Origin: Methylomonas sp.
Lineage (GTDB): Bacteria; Pseudomonadota; Gammaproteobacteria; Methylococcales; Methylomonadaceae
Assembly: GCA_026989395.1 (NCBI GenBank)
Contig: JALSJK010000100.1
Span: 1 to 62,215, forward strand
Reading direction: 5' to 3'
DNA length: 62,215 bases
This document shows positions 16,355-25,702 of the stretch, in pieces (position 1 is the stretch's first letter; the number at the start of each line of letters is the position of its first letter). The translations under genes and the position numbers were made by a program. The notes below the pieces were generated by a model. It searched no databases, was not told where the DNA came from, and saw only the letters and a program-made list of their open reading frames with translations.

Positions 16355-17227
16355 ATGAAGGTTAAATTCTGGGGCGTTAGGGGTTCAATTCCCACACCAG
16401 GACCGGAAACAACCCGTTATGGGGGTAATACCACTTGCCTCCAGGTAGTCACGGACAATGGTGATCTCATTATTCTGGATGCAGGCACAGGAATTCATGC
16501 GTTAGCCAGGCAATTACCCGGAAAACTTCCTGGCACGGCGCATATTTTGATTACCCATACGCATTGGGATCACATTCACGGACTGCCGTTTTTTACGCCT
16601 CTGTTTGTTCAGGGAAACCAGATCAAAATTTATGGTGGCCGCGATATCGACACTGGCGAAGGTATAGAACGGGCTCTCAATGTGCAGCTTCAATACTGTT
16701 ACTTTCCGATTATCGAATCAGAATTAAAAGCCGACTTGGAATATGTCACAATTTTGGCAAAAAAATCTTTTCAGATTGGTTCTGCAACGATTACACCTTA
16801 TCTATTGAATCATCCGGTAATCAATTTTGGATATAAAATTGATTGTGATGGAAAATCCATTTTTTTTACCGGAGATTATGAGCCGCTTACCAATCATCAT
16901 TCGCCCAATACCGTTGAATTTGCCAATCATCAACAAATGATTGAAAGCAATTTGAATGAATTGGTTCAGGCAATTACCAATATCGATGCATTAATCATTG
17001 ATGCCTCATATACCCAGGAAGAATATTCAAGCAAACATGGCTGGGGACATGGCACTCATTCATCTTCAATGGAATTGGCTGAAAAAGCCGGTGTTAAACA
17101 ATTATTTTTCACTCATCATGAACCAACACGGAGTGATACAGAACTTGAGGAGATTTTTAAAAACCTGAAAAAAAATAGTGATTTTGAACATTATTTGGCC
17201 TATGAAGGTTTGGAAATATTACTTTAA
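16355..17227 (+). CDS. MBL-fold metallo-hydrolase
   Basis: The protein has 290 residues; AGGA lies about 15 bases before the ATG. It begins MKVKFWGVRGSIPTPGPETTRYGGNT, the start typical of a phosphodiesterase/PhnP/RNase Z-like branch of the metallo-beta-lactamase superfamily. The zinc motif T-H68-T-H70-W-D72-H73 is intact, with a further Asp in FTGDYEP and a His in FTHHEP. It is cytoplasmic and likely hydrolyses a phosphodiester such as a cyclic nucleotide; the substrate cannot be told from sequence. Confidence 0.85.
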   Translation: MKVKFWGVRGSIPTPGPETTRYGGNTTCLQVVTDNGDLIILDAGTGIHALARQLPGKLPGTAHILITHTHWDHIHGLPFFTPLFVQGNQIKIYGGRDIDTGEGIERALNVQLQYCYFPIIESELKADLEYVTILAKKSFQIGSATITPYLLNHPVINFGYKIDCDGKSIFFTGDYEPLTNHHSPNTVEFANHQQMIESNLNELVQAITNIDALIIDASYTQEEYSSKHGWGHGTHSSSMELAEKAGVKQLFFTHHEPTRSDTELEEIFKNLKKNSDFEHYLAYEGLEILL

Positions 17228-17307
17228 ATTGAGTAAACGCGGAATATATATTAGGAAAAATAACGTAATTCAGAATTTTATTGATTGTTAAATTCAATAA
17301 AAATGGC

Positions 17308-17337
17308 TTGCATCCAGACGCCTGCTAGGTGTAATGT
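17308..17337 (+). promoter_or_regulatory. Candidate transketolase promoter
   Basis: TTGCAT (17308-17313) and TAATGT (17332-17337) are separated by 18 bases, 58 bases before the transketolase start. The match is moderate but well placed. Confidence 0.35.
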
Positions 17338-17395
17338 TAGTGCGAATTTATTTTTATCAAAATTAATAACAATCACTTAAACAAAGAGGAATATT

Positions 17396-19294
17396 ATGTC
17401 TACTTTTCCAATTGATCTGGGCGCATATCAGCGCATTTCTCTGGATCCAAGCAACCCAACATTATCAGATGAGCAAAGAGAAGCTTTAAAAAGCAATATC
17501 CAGCTTTGTCGTGATGCCATCATTTTCTTTACTGCGACCGGCGCTGCAAGAGGTGTTGGCGGCCACTCTGGCGGACCCTACGATACCGTGCCGGAAGTAA
17601 TGATTATGGATGCGCTGTTTCGTGGCGCTGAAGATAAATATGTCCCCATTTTCTTTGATGAAGCAGGGCACCGGGTTGGCACGCAATATTTGATGTCAGT
17701 CTTGAACGGCGACATGCCGGCAGAAAAATTGATGCATTATCGTGAAGCACATTCACATTTGCCCGGCCATCCAGAATTAGGATTTACCCCGGGGGTTAAG
17801 TTTAGTTCTGGCAGATTGGGACATATGTGGCCGTATGTCAATGGCGTAGCCATGGCGAATGCAGGCAAAACGGTTTTTTGTCTGGGTTCTGACGGCTCTC
17901 AGCAGGAAGGAAATGATGCCGAGGCGGCACGTTTGGCCGTAGCGCAAGGCATTAACGTAAAACTCATCATAGATGATAATGATGTCACTATTGCAGGCCA
18001 CCCTTCTGAATATTTGAAAGGCTGTTCAACGGCTAAAACACTTGAAGGACACGGCTTAACTGTTTTCGAATGTAATGGCGAAGATCTTGATGACTTATAC
18101 CAAAATATGGTTAAAGCCGTTAATACTGATGGCCCGGTTGCAGTGATTTGTAAACGGCCTATGTGCCCCGGTATTGAAGGACTTGAAGGATCAACGCACG
18201 GTCATGATGTGGTTTCTGTAAAAATCGCTCTGGATTATCTGGAATCTCATAATCAACAAAAGGCTGCGGAGGTTTTGAAAACTATTGAAGCGCCCAAGCA
18301 AGATAAGGATTTCAAAGGCTCCAGTGATAACTGGGATGCCAATCGTGGAATTTTCGGCGATGCAGTGGTAGAAGTATTAAGCGGTATGAGTGAAGCCGAG
18401 CGGGTTGAAAAGGTTCGGGTTATTGATAGCGACCTGGAGGGTTCTTGCGGATTGGTTAAAATCCATAAGGCGAATCCGGAAGTATTTATTTCTTCCGGCA
18501 TCATGGAGCGCGGTAACTTTTCTGCTGCAGCCGGCTTCGGTATGGCGGAAGGCAAACAAGGTATTTTTGGTACTTTCAGTGCATTTTTGGAAATGACTCT
18601 TTCCGAGATCACTATGGCGCGGCTGAATAATTCCAATGTGCTATGCCATTATTCACATTCAGGTATTGACGACATGGCAGATAATACCTGTCACTTTGGT
18701 TTAAATAACATGTTTGCTGACAATGGTTTGGACGATGGTTATCCTACCAATCTGTATTTTCCTGCAGACCCTAATCAAATGCGTGCAGTGGTAAAGAGTA
18801 TTTTCTCTGATCCCGGTCTACGTTTTGTATTCTCTACTCGTTCAAAAGTACCAACTATTCTTGATACTGAAGGTAATGAAATGTTTGCTGGCAATTATCA
18901 GTTTGTTTCAGGAAAAGACGAAGTCATTAGGGAAGGCACCCAGGGATATGTTGTTGCCTTCGGTGAAACTCTTTATCGTGCGTTAGACGCAGTTGAGCGT
19001 CTGAAAGAAGAAGGCATCGATGTCGGTTTAATCAACAAGCCCTCTTTAAATGTCGTTGATGAAGACATGATGGCCAAATTAGGTAAAGCACCAATGGTTC
19101 TGGTTGTTGAATCATTCAATCGTAAAACAGGGCTGGGTAGCCGTTTTGGCTCCTGGTTACTGGAAAGAGGTTATGCGCCTAAATATAACTATATCGCCAC
19201 TCATAAAGAAGGTTGTGGCGGATTATGGGAGCAGTTCCCACATCAAGGCATTGACCCAACCGGGATTATGGCAACCGTTAAAGGTTTGATCTAA
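17396..19294 (+). CDS. Transketolase-like ThDP enzyme
   Basis: The protein has 632 residues and a good AGAGGA ribosome binding site. The N-terminal ThDP domain shows GHSGGPYDTVPEVM, LPGHPELGFTPGVKFSSGRLG and the diphosphate motif GSDG...IIDDND (about 165-195). The pyrimidine domain and C-terminal domain follow (EMTLSEITMARLNNS, then VVESFNRKTGLGS). Transketolases move two-carbon ketol units between sugar phosphates. Compared with the housekeeping form (about 660 residues) it is shorter and has unusual loops (GHMWPYVNG instead of GPLGQG-type sequence), so the substrate may differ. It stands alone, with its own candidate promoter and terminator. Confidence 0.85.
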   Translation: MSTFPIDLGAYQRISLDPSNPTLSDEQREALKSNIQLCRDAIIFFTATGAARGVGGHSGGPYDTVPEVMIMDALFRGAEDKYVPIFFDEAGHRVGTQYLMSVLNGDMPAEKLMHYREAHSHLPGHPELGFTPGVKFSSGRLGHMWPYVNGVAMANAGKTVFCLGSDGSQQEGNDAEAARLAVAQGINVKLIIDDNDVTIAGHPSEYLKGCSTAKTLEGHGLTVFECNGEDLDDLYQNMVKAVNTDGPVAVICKRPMCPGIEGLEGSTHGHDVVSVKIALDYLESHNQQKAAEVLKTIEAPKQDKDFKGSSDNWDANRGIFGDAVVEVLSGMSEAERVEKVRVIDSDLEGSCGLVKIHKANPEVFISSGIMERGNFSAAAGFGMAEGKQGIFGTFSAFLEMTLSEITMARLNNSNVLCHYSHSGIDDMADNTCHFGLNNMFADNGLDDGYPTNLYFPADPNQMRAVVKSIFSDPGLRFVFSTRSKVPTILDTEGNEMFAGNYQFVSGKDEVIREGTQGYVVAFGETLYRALDAVERLKEEGIDVGLINKPSLNVVDEDMMAKLGKAPMVLVVESFNRKTGLGSRFGSWLLERGYAPKYNYIATHKEGCGGLWEQFPHQGIDPTGIMATVKGLI

Positions 19295-19320
19295 TAAGAG
19301 AATCCTAAATATCTAGCGGA

Positions 19321-19347
19321 AAAGGGGCAGAATCAATGCCCCTTTTT
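19321..19347 (+). terminator. Rho-independent terminator after the transketolase
   Basis: A stem AAAGGGGCA / TGCCCCTTT with a seven-base loop runs straight into a T run. It lies 26 bases after the transketolase stop and ends just before the next start codon. Confidence 0.85.
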
Positions 19348-19352
19348 TAATC

Positions 19353-19793
19353 ATGCGAAACAACTTATTATTAAAATCCATTTTAGTTTTTGTGGCTTGG
19401 AACGTATTTGCAGAAAGCACCATGGAAATAAAACTACCTCCCTGCCCCGATAAGCCAAATTGCGTTTCTTCTCAAGCAGGATCAGGAAGCGATCATTATA
19501 TCGAACCTTTTAAAATTAGTGGCTCTGTTGAAAAAGCTTGGGCGACATTAAAAAAGATATTAAAGAGCCAGAGCAGGGCAACTATAACCAAAAATTCTGA
19601 TTGCTCGATAGATGTAGAGGCAAAGAGTCTGGTTTTCCGCTTTGTTGATGACGTTCAATTCCGTTTGGATAAACAAGCCGGTGTTATCCATGTCCGTTCA
19701 GCATCGCGAACGGGTTACAGTGATTTAGGCGTGAATAGAAAGCGGGTAGAAGAAATTCGAAAGCAACTTCGTCTTGCCGGTGTCATTGAATAG
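19353..19793 (+). CDS. DUF1499 family exported protein
   Basis: The protein has 146 residues. A signal peptide (LLLKSILVFVAWNVFA, cut near residue 21) precedes the DUF1499 hallmark LPPCPDKPNCVSSQ. The domain continues to RSASRTGYSDLGVNRKRVEEIRKQL, also typical of the family. The function of DUF1499 is unknown. The start lies within a few bases of the terminator T run and lacks a visible ribosome binding site, so a downstream start is possible, though it would lose the signal peptide. Confidence 0.8.
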   Translation: MRNNLLLKSILVFVAWNVFAESTMEIKLPPCPDKPNCVSSQAGSGSDHYIEPFKISGSVEKAWATLKKILKSQSRATITKNSDCSIDVEAKSLVFRFVDDVQFRLDKQAGVIHVRSASRTGYSDLGVNRKRVEEIRKQLRLAGVIE

Positions 19794-20109
19794 CAACAAT
19801 TCATCTTCCCCGTTCTCCATCAGCAAAAAATTCATTAGAACTTATAAATATTATGGCTTTCATACCCAAGAATACCATCAATTATAGTATTCCTTGGTTT
19901 GTGAATAACGTCAAAAACCATCCAATGGTCTGCTCTTGCCACGTTTTTGCACCCAACCCTTAACATAACCAACTCACTCTAAACGAGTCATTCTCAAATT
20001 CAAAAGGTATCATTAAATTTTAGGAACGCTCACGGAATAAGTTGGGCAACTGGCGCCGTATTTTTTTATTCAAAGCGTGTAAAAAGACAAGTCAGTTATT
20101 CAAGTTATT
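19794..20109. other. Intergenic region, nothing recognised
   Basis: This 316-base gap lies between the convergent DUF1499 gene and the RND gene. It has a small inverted repeat (GAATAC...GTATTC at about 19871-19894) around an AT-rich loop, but no gene, no tRNA and no clear terminator. Confidence 0.5.
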
Positions 20110-23100
20110 TCATACGCTTTCCTTAGCTTTCACTATCCCGAAATCTTCTAAAATGCAGTACAAACAGGGAATCACGAATAACACTAGAAGTGTAGAAGTC
20201 GCAATTCCAAAAATGATACTGGTTGCCAACGGTATTAAAATTTGCGCCTGAAGGTTTTGTTCGAACAATAATGGCGTTAATCCAGCCATTGTTGTTATCG
20301 AAGTAAGTAAAACGGCCCGAAAACGTTCATGACTGGCTTTCACTGCCGCTACATGAGGAACTAAGCCTTCACGGTTATGACGTTTGACAAACTCTACCAG
20401 CAAGATGGAATCATTAACCACGATACCTGCTAATGAAACAAACCCTAGCAACGAAGGCATAGTGATATCCAAGCCCATAATCAGATGCCCCCAAATCACA
20501 CCGATAAAAGCCAGTGGAATATTTGCCATGACCAATAATGGCTCGGTATATGAGCGGAACTGAATACTCAGCAAAACAAAAATTCCGATCAGACCGAACA
20601 TCAAACTTCTGCGCATGGAGCTTCGGGTCAAATTACCCTCTTTTATCTCTCCCTCGAACGCAATAGAAATATCTGGAAATTGATCTTTAAATTGTTTTAA
20701 AAAGCCATTTTGCAAGTCATAAATAACCGCCTGAGTATTGTTTATTTCGGCATCAATATCACCATAAACCGTAACGGCCCTCTGAGAATTAATTCTTTGA
20801 ATGCGAGAAAAACTGCGTGTCGGAATAATTTCTACAACATTGGATAATGGAATAACTTGTCCTGATTGAGGATGAATAACTGGAAAATTATCAAAATCAG
20901 TTAATTCATCCCTGGATTCATCGGCTAAAATTACTGTGATTTCGTAGGTTTCCAGGTTGACAGTAGTTTCCAAAACTTCTACCCCCTGATAGGCTGCACG
21001 TAATTGAGAGGCAATAGTCGATGCATCCAGGCCCAGTGCAAAAGCGCCAGGTTTTAATTTTATAGTGAATTCCGGCTTTCCAGGTCTCAGGTCATCCATT
21101 ATATTTGAAACCCCCGGGTAACCTGACAACCAATTTTGTAGCTGGTGGGAGGCTAAAGAAAGTTGCTTCAGTTGGTCGCCTTGCAAGCGAATATAAATGG
21201 CTCGACCAGCAGGTCCTATCATCGGTTCTTTGATGGACACATTCAGCGCTTCAGGGATATCGGCATTAGCTTCATGCCATTTGGCAGCAATTTGGTGGAT
21301 AGACATTTGACGCAGTTCGGCAGTCAATAAATCCACGCTGATTGTTGCCAGATGTGCGCCGCTTTCAAATGCATCGGCATTCATTCCATAACTAATGGTT
21401 ACCGCTTTAATAAGAGATTCGTTGTATTTATCCAGATAATCTTGATTGATTTGCTGTAGATTTCTGTTTAATTTTTCTACGGTTTTTTCAGTTTGTGATA
21501 AAGATGTTCCAACTGGCATTAAAACGCGCGCCTGCAGAATATCGCCTTCCAAATCGGGAAAAGCAGAAAATTTGACAATTCCCGATGCAAACAAGCTGAG
21601 TGACAGAAAAAAAAAGCCGATCACAACGCCGATAAACGCGTAGCGGTAATTAATTAACGCTTCTACCAGCGTATGGGCGCGTTGATGTAATTGCTCAAAA
21701 TGATACGCAAATTGCGTCCGGAGTTTTCCAGGTGACTGTTGGCCTGATTTCGATAAAGAATGTTGTAAATGATTGGGCAAAATTAAAAACGCTTCCACCA
21801 GGGAAATGCTAATGACAGAAATCAGCACCGCTGGAATGGTTTTCAACATTTGTCCGATATCGCCACTCAGAAACAACAATCCAATGAAAACACATAAAGT
21901 GGTGACAAAAGATGACAATACGCCGCGAGCAACTTTTTTTGTACCATCAACAGCAGCTTGAAGCGGTTGTTTGCCTAAATTTATTTGAGCGCCAATACTT
22001 TCGCTGATGACAATAGCATCATCCATTAATATCCCCAATGCCAACAGCAAGGCAACCATTGATAACAGATTGATGCTGATGCCCCATTGGGCCAATAGAA
22101 AAGCACTCGCCAAAAATGATACTGGCAATCCCATTACCACCCAAAATGCATATCGGCTGCCAAAGAAAAGCCACATAACTGCAAATACCAAAATCAATCC
22201 CTGCCAGGCATTGCTGACCAACAATTGAATACGATCTTTGACGATACTGGTAAAGTCCTGAGTCAGGTAAAAACCGACCTCATCAGGCAAATGTTGTCGT
22301 TGTTGCTCTATAAATGATTCGACTGCGTGAAGTACTCGCAGGCTATCATCTCGGGTATTTTTTCTGATTTTAAAAAATGCTGTCGGCTTGCCATTGAAGA
22401 ATATTTTATCTTCATCCAATTCAAAACGGTCGACAATTTCCGCAATATCTCCCAAGCGAACTTCATTGCCAGATTGCCCTTTTACAATAATTAATTCTGC
22501 CAGTTCTTCCGGCGTGCGTCGTTCGTCCCGAAAACGGATCTGATAATCTCTGGCGTTAGTGTTTATTTCGCCGAGCGGCAAATCCAAATCCTGGGCGCTA
22601 ATCAAATCGGCAACGGTTTGCAGACTTAAACCATATTGGCGTAAAGATGCCTGACTCACTTGTATTTGTAGTTGACGATCAGAAAAACCTTCAATTTCAA
22701 CCAAAGGAATCAATGGCTCTCTCATCATTTGCTGCTTGATGTTTTCAGCAAGGTCTTTTAATTCCTGAGCCTTCAATTCAGCCGTCAAAGCAACCGTAAC
22801 AACATCTTGAGTACGGCCTAATTCACGGATGATTGGTTGTTCTACCTGGGATGGGAAACTGTCAATTTCATCAACTGCACTATCAATATCATCTTTGAAC
22901 AGACTATAATTGCCTTCCTCAAGCATTTCCAACACAGCGATGGCCATTCCTTGTCGAGATTCACAGCGCATTTCCTTAATAAAACTGATGCCATCAAGAG
23001 CATCTTCCAGTGGACGGCAGATTTTCTGTTCTACATCTTGGGGAGTTGCTCCTGGATATTTGACTTTGACTTCAACCTCGTAAGTTTTAATTTCCGGTAA

Positions 23101-23202
23101 CGTTTCCCGTTTCAAACGGGGAAGTGTTGTTAAACCGGCAAAGATCAGCAATAACATCATTAAATTTGCTGCAGTGGGATGCGAGGCAAAATAACGAATC
23201 AT
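20110..23202 (-). CDS. RND-family efflux transporter, inner-membrane pump
   Basis: The 1030-residue protein has the HAE1-type layout: a first helix near residues 10-30, a large periplasmic loop, helices 2-7, a second large loop and helices 8-12. The N-terminus is MIRYFASHPTAANLMMLLL. The proton-relay pair D394-D395 is intact in GILMDDAIVISES. It pairs with the HlyD-type adaptor encoded one base upstream; no outer-membrane channel gene is in the operon, so a shared TolC-like protein is expected. The substrate is not predictable. The family exports drugs, dyes, detergents or lipids. Confidence 0.9.
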   Translation of the reverse strand: MIRYFASHPTAANLMMLLLIFAGLTTLPRLKRETLPEIKTYEVEVKVKYPGATPQDVEQKICRPLEDALDGISFIKEMRCESRQGMAIAVLEMLEEGNYSLFKDDIDSAVDEIDSFPSQVEQPIIRELGRTQDVVTVALTAELKAQELKDLAENIKQQMMREPLIPLVEIEGFSDRQLQIQVSQASLRQYGLSLQTVADLISAQDLDLPLGEINTNARDYQIRFRDERRTPEELAELIIVKGQSGNEVRLGDIAEIVDRFELDEDKIFFNGKPTAFFKIRKNTRDDSLRVLHAVESFIEQQRQHLPDEVGFYLTQDFTSIVKDRIQLLVSNAWQGLILVFAVMWLFFGSRYAFWVVMGLPVSFLASAFLLAQWGISINLLSMVALLLALGILMDDAIVISESIGAQINLGKQPLQAAVDGTKKVARGVLSSFVTTLCVFIGLLFLSGDIGQMLKTIPAVLISVISISLVEAFLILPNHLQHSLSKSGQQSPGKLRTQFAYHFEQLHQRAHTLVEALINYRYAFIGVVIGFFFLSLSLFASGIVKFSAFPDLEGDILQARVLMPVGTSLSQTEKTVEKLNRNLQQINQDYLDKYNESLIKAVTISYGMNADAFESGAHLATISVDLLTAELRQMSIHQIAAKWHEANADIPEALNVSIKEPMIGPAGRAIYIRLQGDQLKQLSLASHQLQNWLSGYPGVSNIMDDLRPGKPEFTIKLKPGAFALGLDASTIASQLRAAYQGVEVLETTVNLETYEITVILADESRDELTDFDNFPVIHPQSGQVIPLSNVVEIIPTRSFSRIQRINSQRAVTVYGDIDAEINNTQAVIYDLQNGFLKQFKDQFPDISIAFEGEIKEGNLTRSSMRRSLMFGLIGIFVLLSIQFRSYTEPLLVMANIPLAFIGVIWGHLIMGLDITMPSLLGFVSLAGIVVNDSILLVEFVKRHNREGLVPHVAAVKASHERFRAVLLTSITTMAGLTPLLFEQNLQAQILIPLATSIIFGIATSTLLVLFVIPCLYCILEDFGIVKAKESV

Positions 23203-23203
23203 G

Positions 23204-24568
23204 TTATTGCTCCTGAACCCATTTTTTTATCTGTCGTTGTGTTGCGATGTCCAGTATTGGTTTTAATTGCATACCAGGAATTGCCGGGAACAAATCAGAA
23301 ACGACAATTTTCTCCCCAGTTTGCATGCCATTTTCAAATAATGCCAGATTGCCTTGTAACTGAAATGGCTGAATTTGACGCCGTTGTAATTGATTTTCCT
23401 TGTTGCAAAAAAACAATTCCCTTTCGTGCAGAGCATCACGAGGTATCAGATAAAAACCTCTGGCTTTTCCCTGCAATCTCACTTCGGCATACATGCCCGC
23501 CATTAAAGGCGGCTTGGTTCCGGGTTGAATTTGTTGATAAGGACGATCGACACTAACAATAATGCCCAACGTGCGTGCAGCCGGGTCCATCGAACTGCTG
23601 ATTCGTTCAACCTTGGCATTCCAAAAGAGATTTTTGTCATCGGCTAGATTAACTTTGGCAGTCAAACCCAACCGGACAAAAAAATCACTGGCAAAACCAT
23701 TCTGAAATGCTTGCTGAAATAACGCCTGATCATTACGGAAATCTTTTGCCAACTGCCTAAATTGTTTTAATGGAAACTGGGCATTAATGAGGATTTTATC
23801 GGTGGTCTGTGCACTAAAAAGAATTGTTCCTTGACTAACGAACTGATTTTCATCAACCAATAATCGAGTAATTCGGGCATTAAAAGGTAATCGAATCGAC
23901 GTGCGTTCAAGATTACGTTCCTGGGTTCTTGCTACCGCTTCACTATTAGCAAGCATAGCTTCAAGACTGCGTTGTTGCTCAGGCAAAGTCCTAAGTAAAC
24001 TTTCCAGGTTTTGTACTTCTTGTTTCAATTTCAATACATTGGCCCGTTGGGCATCGACAGCGGATTGGGAAATTAATTTTTTTTCAGACAGTTTTTGATA
24101 TCGTTGCAAATCTTTTTTGGCTAATGCTAATTTGGCCTTCGCAAGTTGCAAATCCACCCGGGTATTTTCAAACTGAATTTTGATTTCTCGTAGTTTTGCC
24201 TGGCTGATTGCAACATTGGCGTGCGCCTGTTGCAATGCTAATTGATAATCTTCCTGTTCAATACGGAGAACTTCGGTGTTTTTGGCAAACACTTCGCCAT
24301 CGCGCAATTGTGGATGTATATAAACAATTTTTCCGCTGATTTCCGCTTTGGCTTCAAACAGAATATCCGGCTCGACAACTCCGAAGCCAATAATAGCTGG
24401 CTTTACCAGATACTGTTTAACTTCGATGATCTTTACCGGGGTAATAAAACCTGCATCAGGCTCATGTTGCATGGCCGGTTGTAGTTTGACAATGGCAATG
24501 GCTAACAATAGGCAGATGCCAACTATGATCGGTAAAATTCGTTTTCTTGTAGTCCATTCGCTAAGCAT
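23204..24568 (-). CDS. Periplasmic adaptor of the RND pump (HlyD/MFP family)
   Basis: The protein has 454 residues from ATG 24568, chosen because GGGAG precedes it and a signal-anchor (RILPIIVGICLLLAIAIV) follows; a longer start at 24688 would lie inside the TetR gene. Residues about 65-100 form the first lipoyl half. A long helical hairpin rich in Gln, Lys and Leu spans about 110-225, followed by the second lipoyl half and a beta-barrel. It overlaps the TetR gene by eight bases. It bridges the pump to the outer-membrane channel. Confidence 0.88.
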   Translation of the reverse strand: MLSEWTTRKRILPIIVGICLLLAIAIVKLQPAMQHEPDAGFITPVKIIEVKQYLVKPAIIGFGVVEPDILFEAKAEISGKIVYIHPQLRDGEVFAKNTEVLRIEQEDYQLALQQAHANVAISQAKLREIKIQFENTRVDLQLAKAKLALAKKDLQRYQKLSEKKLISQSAVDAQRANVLKLKQEVQNLESLLRTLPEQQRSLEAMLANSEAVARTQERNLERTSIRLPFNARITRLLVDENQFVSQGTILFSAQTTDKILINAQFPLKQFRQLAKDFRNDQALFQQAFQNGFASDFFVRLGLTAKVNLADDKNLFWNAKVERISSSMDPAARTLGIIVSVDRPYQQIQPGTKPPLMAGMYAEVRLQGKARGFYLIPRDALHERELFFCNKENQLQRRQIQPFQLQGNLALFENGMQTGEKIVVSDLFPAIPGMQLKPILDIATQRQIKKWVQEQ

Positions 24569-25202
24569 CACTAGACTCCCTGTCCAAAATACCTTGAGTA
24601 AATAATTGATAGATATGTTCAGACCACGCATTACTACAAACTTGTTGATCGCTAATATTCCAGGCTTGCTTTCGAACTGAATCACCAATAAATGGCATGA
24701 CCAGCATAGTCATTAATGAAAACGCGGCCCAGTGTGCATTAATAGTTGTGTTGTATTGAGGGTGCCTGATGATCAAATCAGGTAGAAATGCGGCAATTTT
24801 TTTGGGAAAAAGCTCAATAAACCTTTTACCTAAGGTGCTTTGTTGAAACAGCACCTCATCGGCAATCAATCGGGTAATTGCCTTGTTTTGTGAAAAAAAA
24901 TGGACAGCGGAATAAATAAACTCTTTAAGAGGGTTTTCTGTATGTTTAATGTTTTGAAAAATTTCAAATTGCTGCTCCGCGGTATGTTCCAATAAAACTA
25001 CAAAAAGAGCTTCCTTGCTCCCAAAATAATAGCTGATCATTGCCGATTTCATATCAGCAGCATCTGCAATTTCTCTGATACTGATGCTGTGATAACTTTT
25101 GTGTTGAAGTAAGTTATGAGCAGCATTTATCAGCGTCAGTTTTTTTTGTTGCTGAATTTCCGGATCGACAGGACGGCCACGAATATTTTTTTTCACTTCC
25201 AA
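24561..25202 (-). CDS. TetR/AcrR-family repressor of the efflux operon
   Basis: The protein has 213 residues. The N-terminal helix-turn-helix reads LINAAHNLLQHKSYHSISIREIADAADMKSAMISYYFGSKEAL in two consecutive family motifs; the YYFGSKEAL recognition helix end is canonical. The C-terminal half is the helical ligand-binding and dimer domain. It is the first gene of an operon with the adaptor and pump and sits just behind a large palindrome (25209-25253), so it probably represses its own operon until a pump substrate binds. Confidence 0.9.
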   Translation of the reverse strand: MEVKKNIRGRPVDPEIQQQKKLTLINAAHNLLQHKSYHSISIREIADAADMKSAMISYYFGSKEALFVVLLEHTAEQQFEIFQNIKHTENPLKEFIYSAVHFFSQNKAITRLIADEVLFQQSTLGKRFIELFPKKIAAFLPDLIIRHPQYNTTINAHWAAFSLMTMLVMPFIGDSVRKQAWNISDQQVCSNAWSEHIYQLFTQGILDRESSDA

Positions 25203-25208
25203 AAAACA

Positions 25209-25253
25209 ATTTATTTAATCAATTGATTAATATTATCACTTGATTAAATAAAT
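25209..25253 (-). promoter_or_regulatory. Palindromic operator region of the TetR-efflux operon
   Basis: Two perfect 14-base arms, ATTTATTTAATCAA (25209-25222) and TTGATTAAATAAAT (25240-25253), are 17 bases apart. Within them, 25215-25230 is a perfect 16-base palindrome (TTAATCAATTGATTAA). It lies 7-51 bases before the TetR start, the usual place for a TetR site. Confidence 0.7.
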
Positions 25254-25276
25254 AGCCAGTTTATGGCCTTGTGGAG

Positions 25277-25417
25277 ATGGAAGATCAACAAACCAAACAT
25301 GACACTCTCAAGAAGGATGGCGCCCTGAACGATTTATTTGTCGTCGAATTATCTGAGGTAGCCTCGCCTGATAATCCGACAAAAGAGTTCAAGCTTTATT
25401 TTGATAACGCAGATTAA
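25277..25417 (+). CDS. Possible small ORF, 46 residues
   Basis: ATG 25277 to TAA 25417 gives an acidic peptide with ordinary amino-acid composition (MEDQQTKHDTLKKDG at the start, KLYFDNAD at the end). GGAG abuts the ATG with no spacing; a GTG two codons earlier is an alternative. It may be a gene fragment. It lies in the 500-base gap between the divergent TetR operon and hemW. Confidence 0.25.
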   Translation: MEDQQTKHDTLKKDGALNDLFVVELSEVASPDNPTKEFKLYFDNAD

Positions 25418-25488
25418 AATTCATTGAACCGAATTATTTTTCGTTATTGTTATACTTTGTGCGGTTACGAATGCGGAATTTATAGCGC

Positions 25489-25578
25489 ACTGATTTATGC
25501 CGAGAGCAAGGCACTAAAATAGGCGCATAGTAAGCTACGCAACTGTTTTAGTAACACAGCTATCGGCAAAAACTCAGT
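25489..25578. repeat. Long imperfect hairpin
   Basis: Outer arms ACTGATTTATGCCGAGAGC and the reverse complement ACTGAGTTTTTGCCGATAGC match at most positions. Inner arms ACTAAAATAGGCGCATAG and ACTAAAACAGTTGCGTAG also match, with TAAG at the tip. The whole 90 bases can fold as one stem with small bulges. It is not an obvious terminator, as no T run follows. It may be a mobile palindromic element (REP/MITE type) or a structured RNA. Confidence 0.5.
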
Positions 25579-25702
25579 CGTTAGAAACCCGTAGTCGTGG
25601 CCGCGCGAAGTATGTATTAAAAGCGGTCACTTGCGTCATCACAAACTTACGTTATGATTCTTACATCAATTCTTGAAAATAGCTATCTTTAGCTGTGCAA
25701 AA

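Noticed and set aside
25480-25590. Integron attC site
   Set aside because: The palindromic arms suggested it, but the GTTRRRY and RYYYAAC end motifs do not fit and no integrase or cassette is present.
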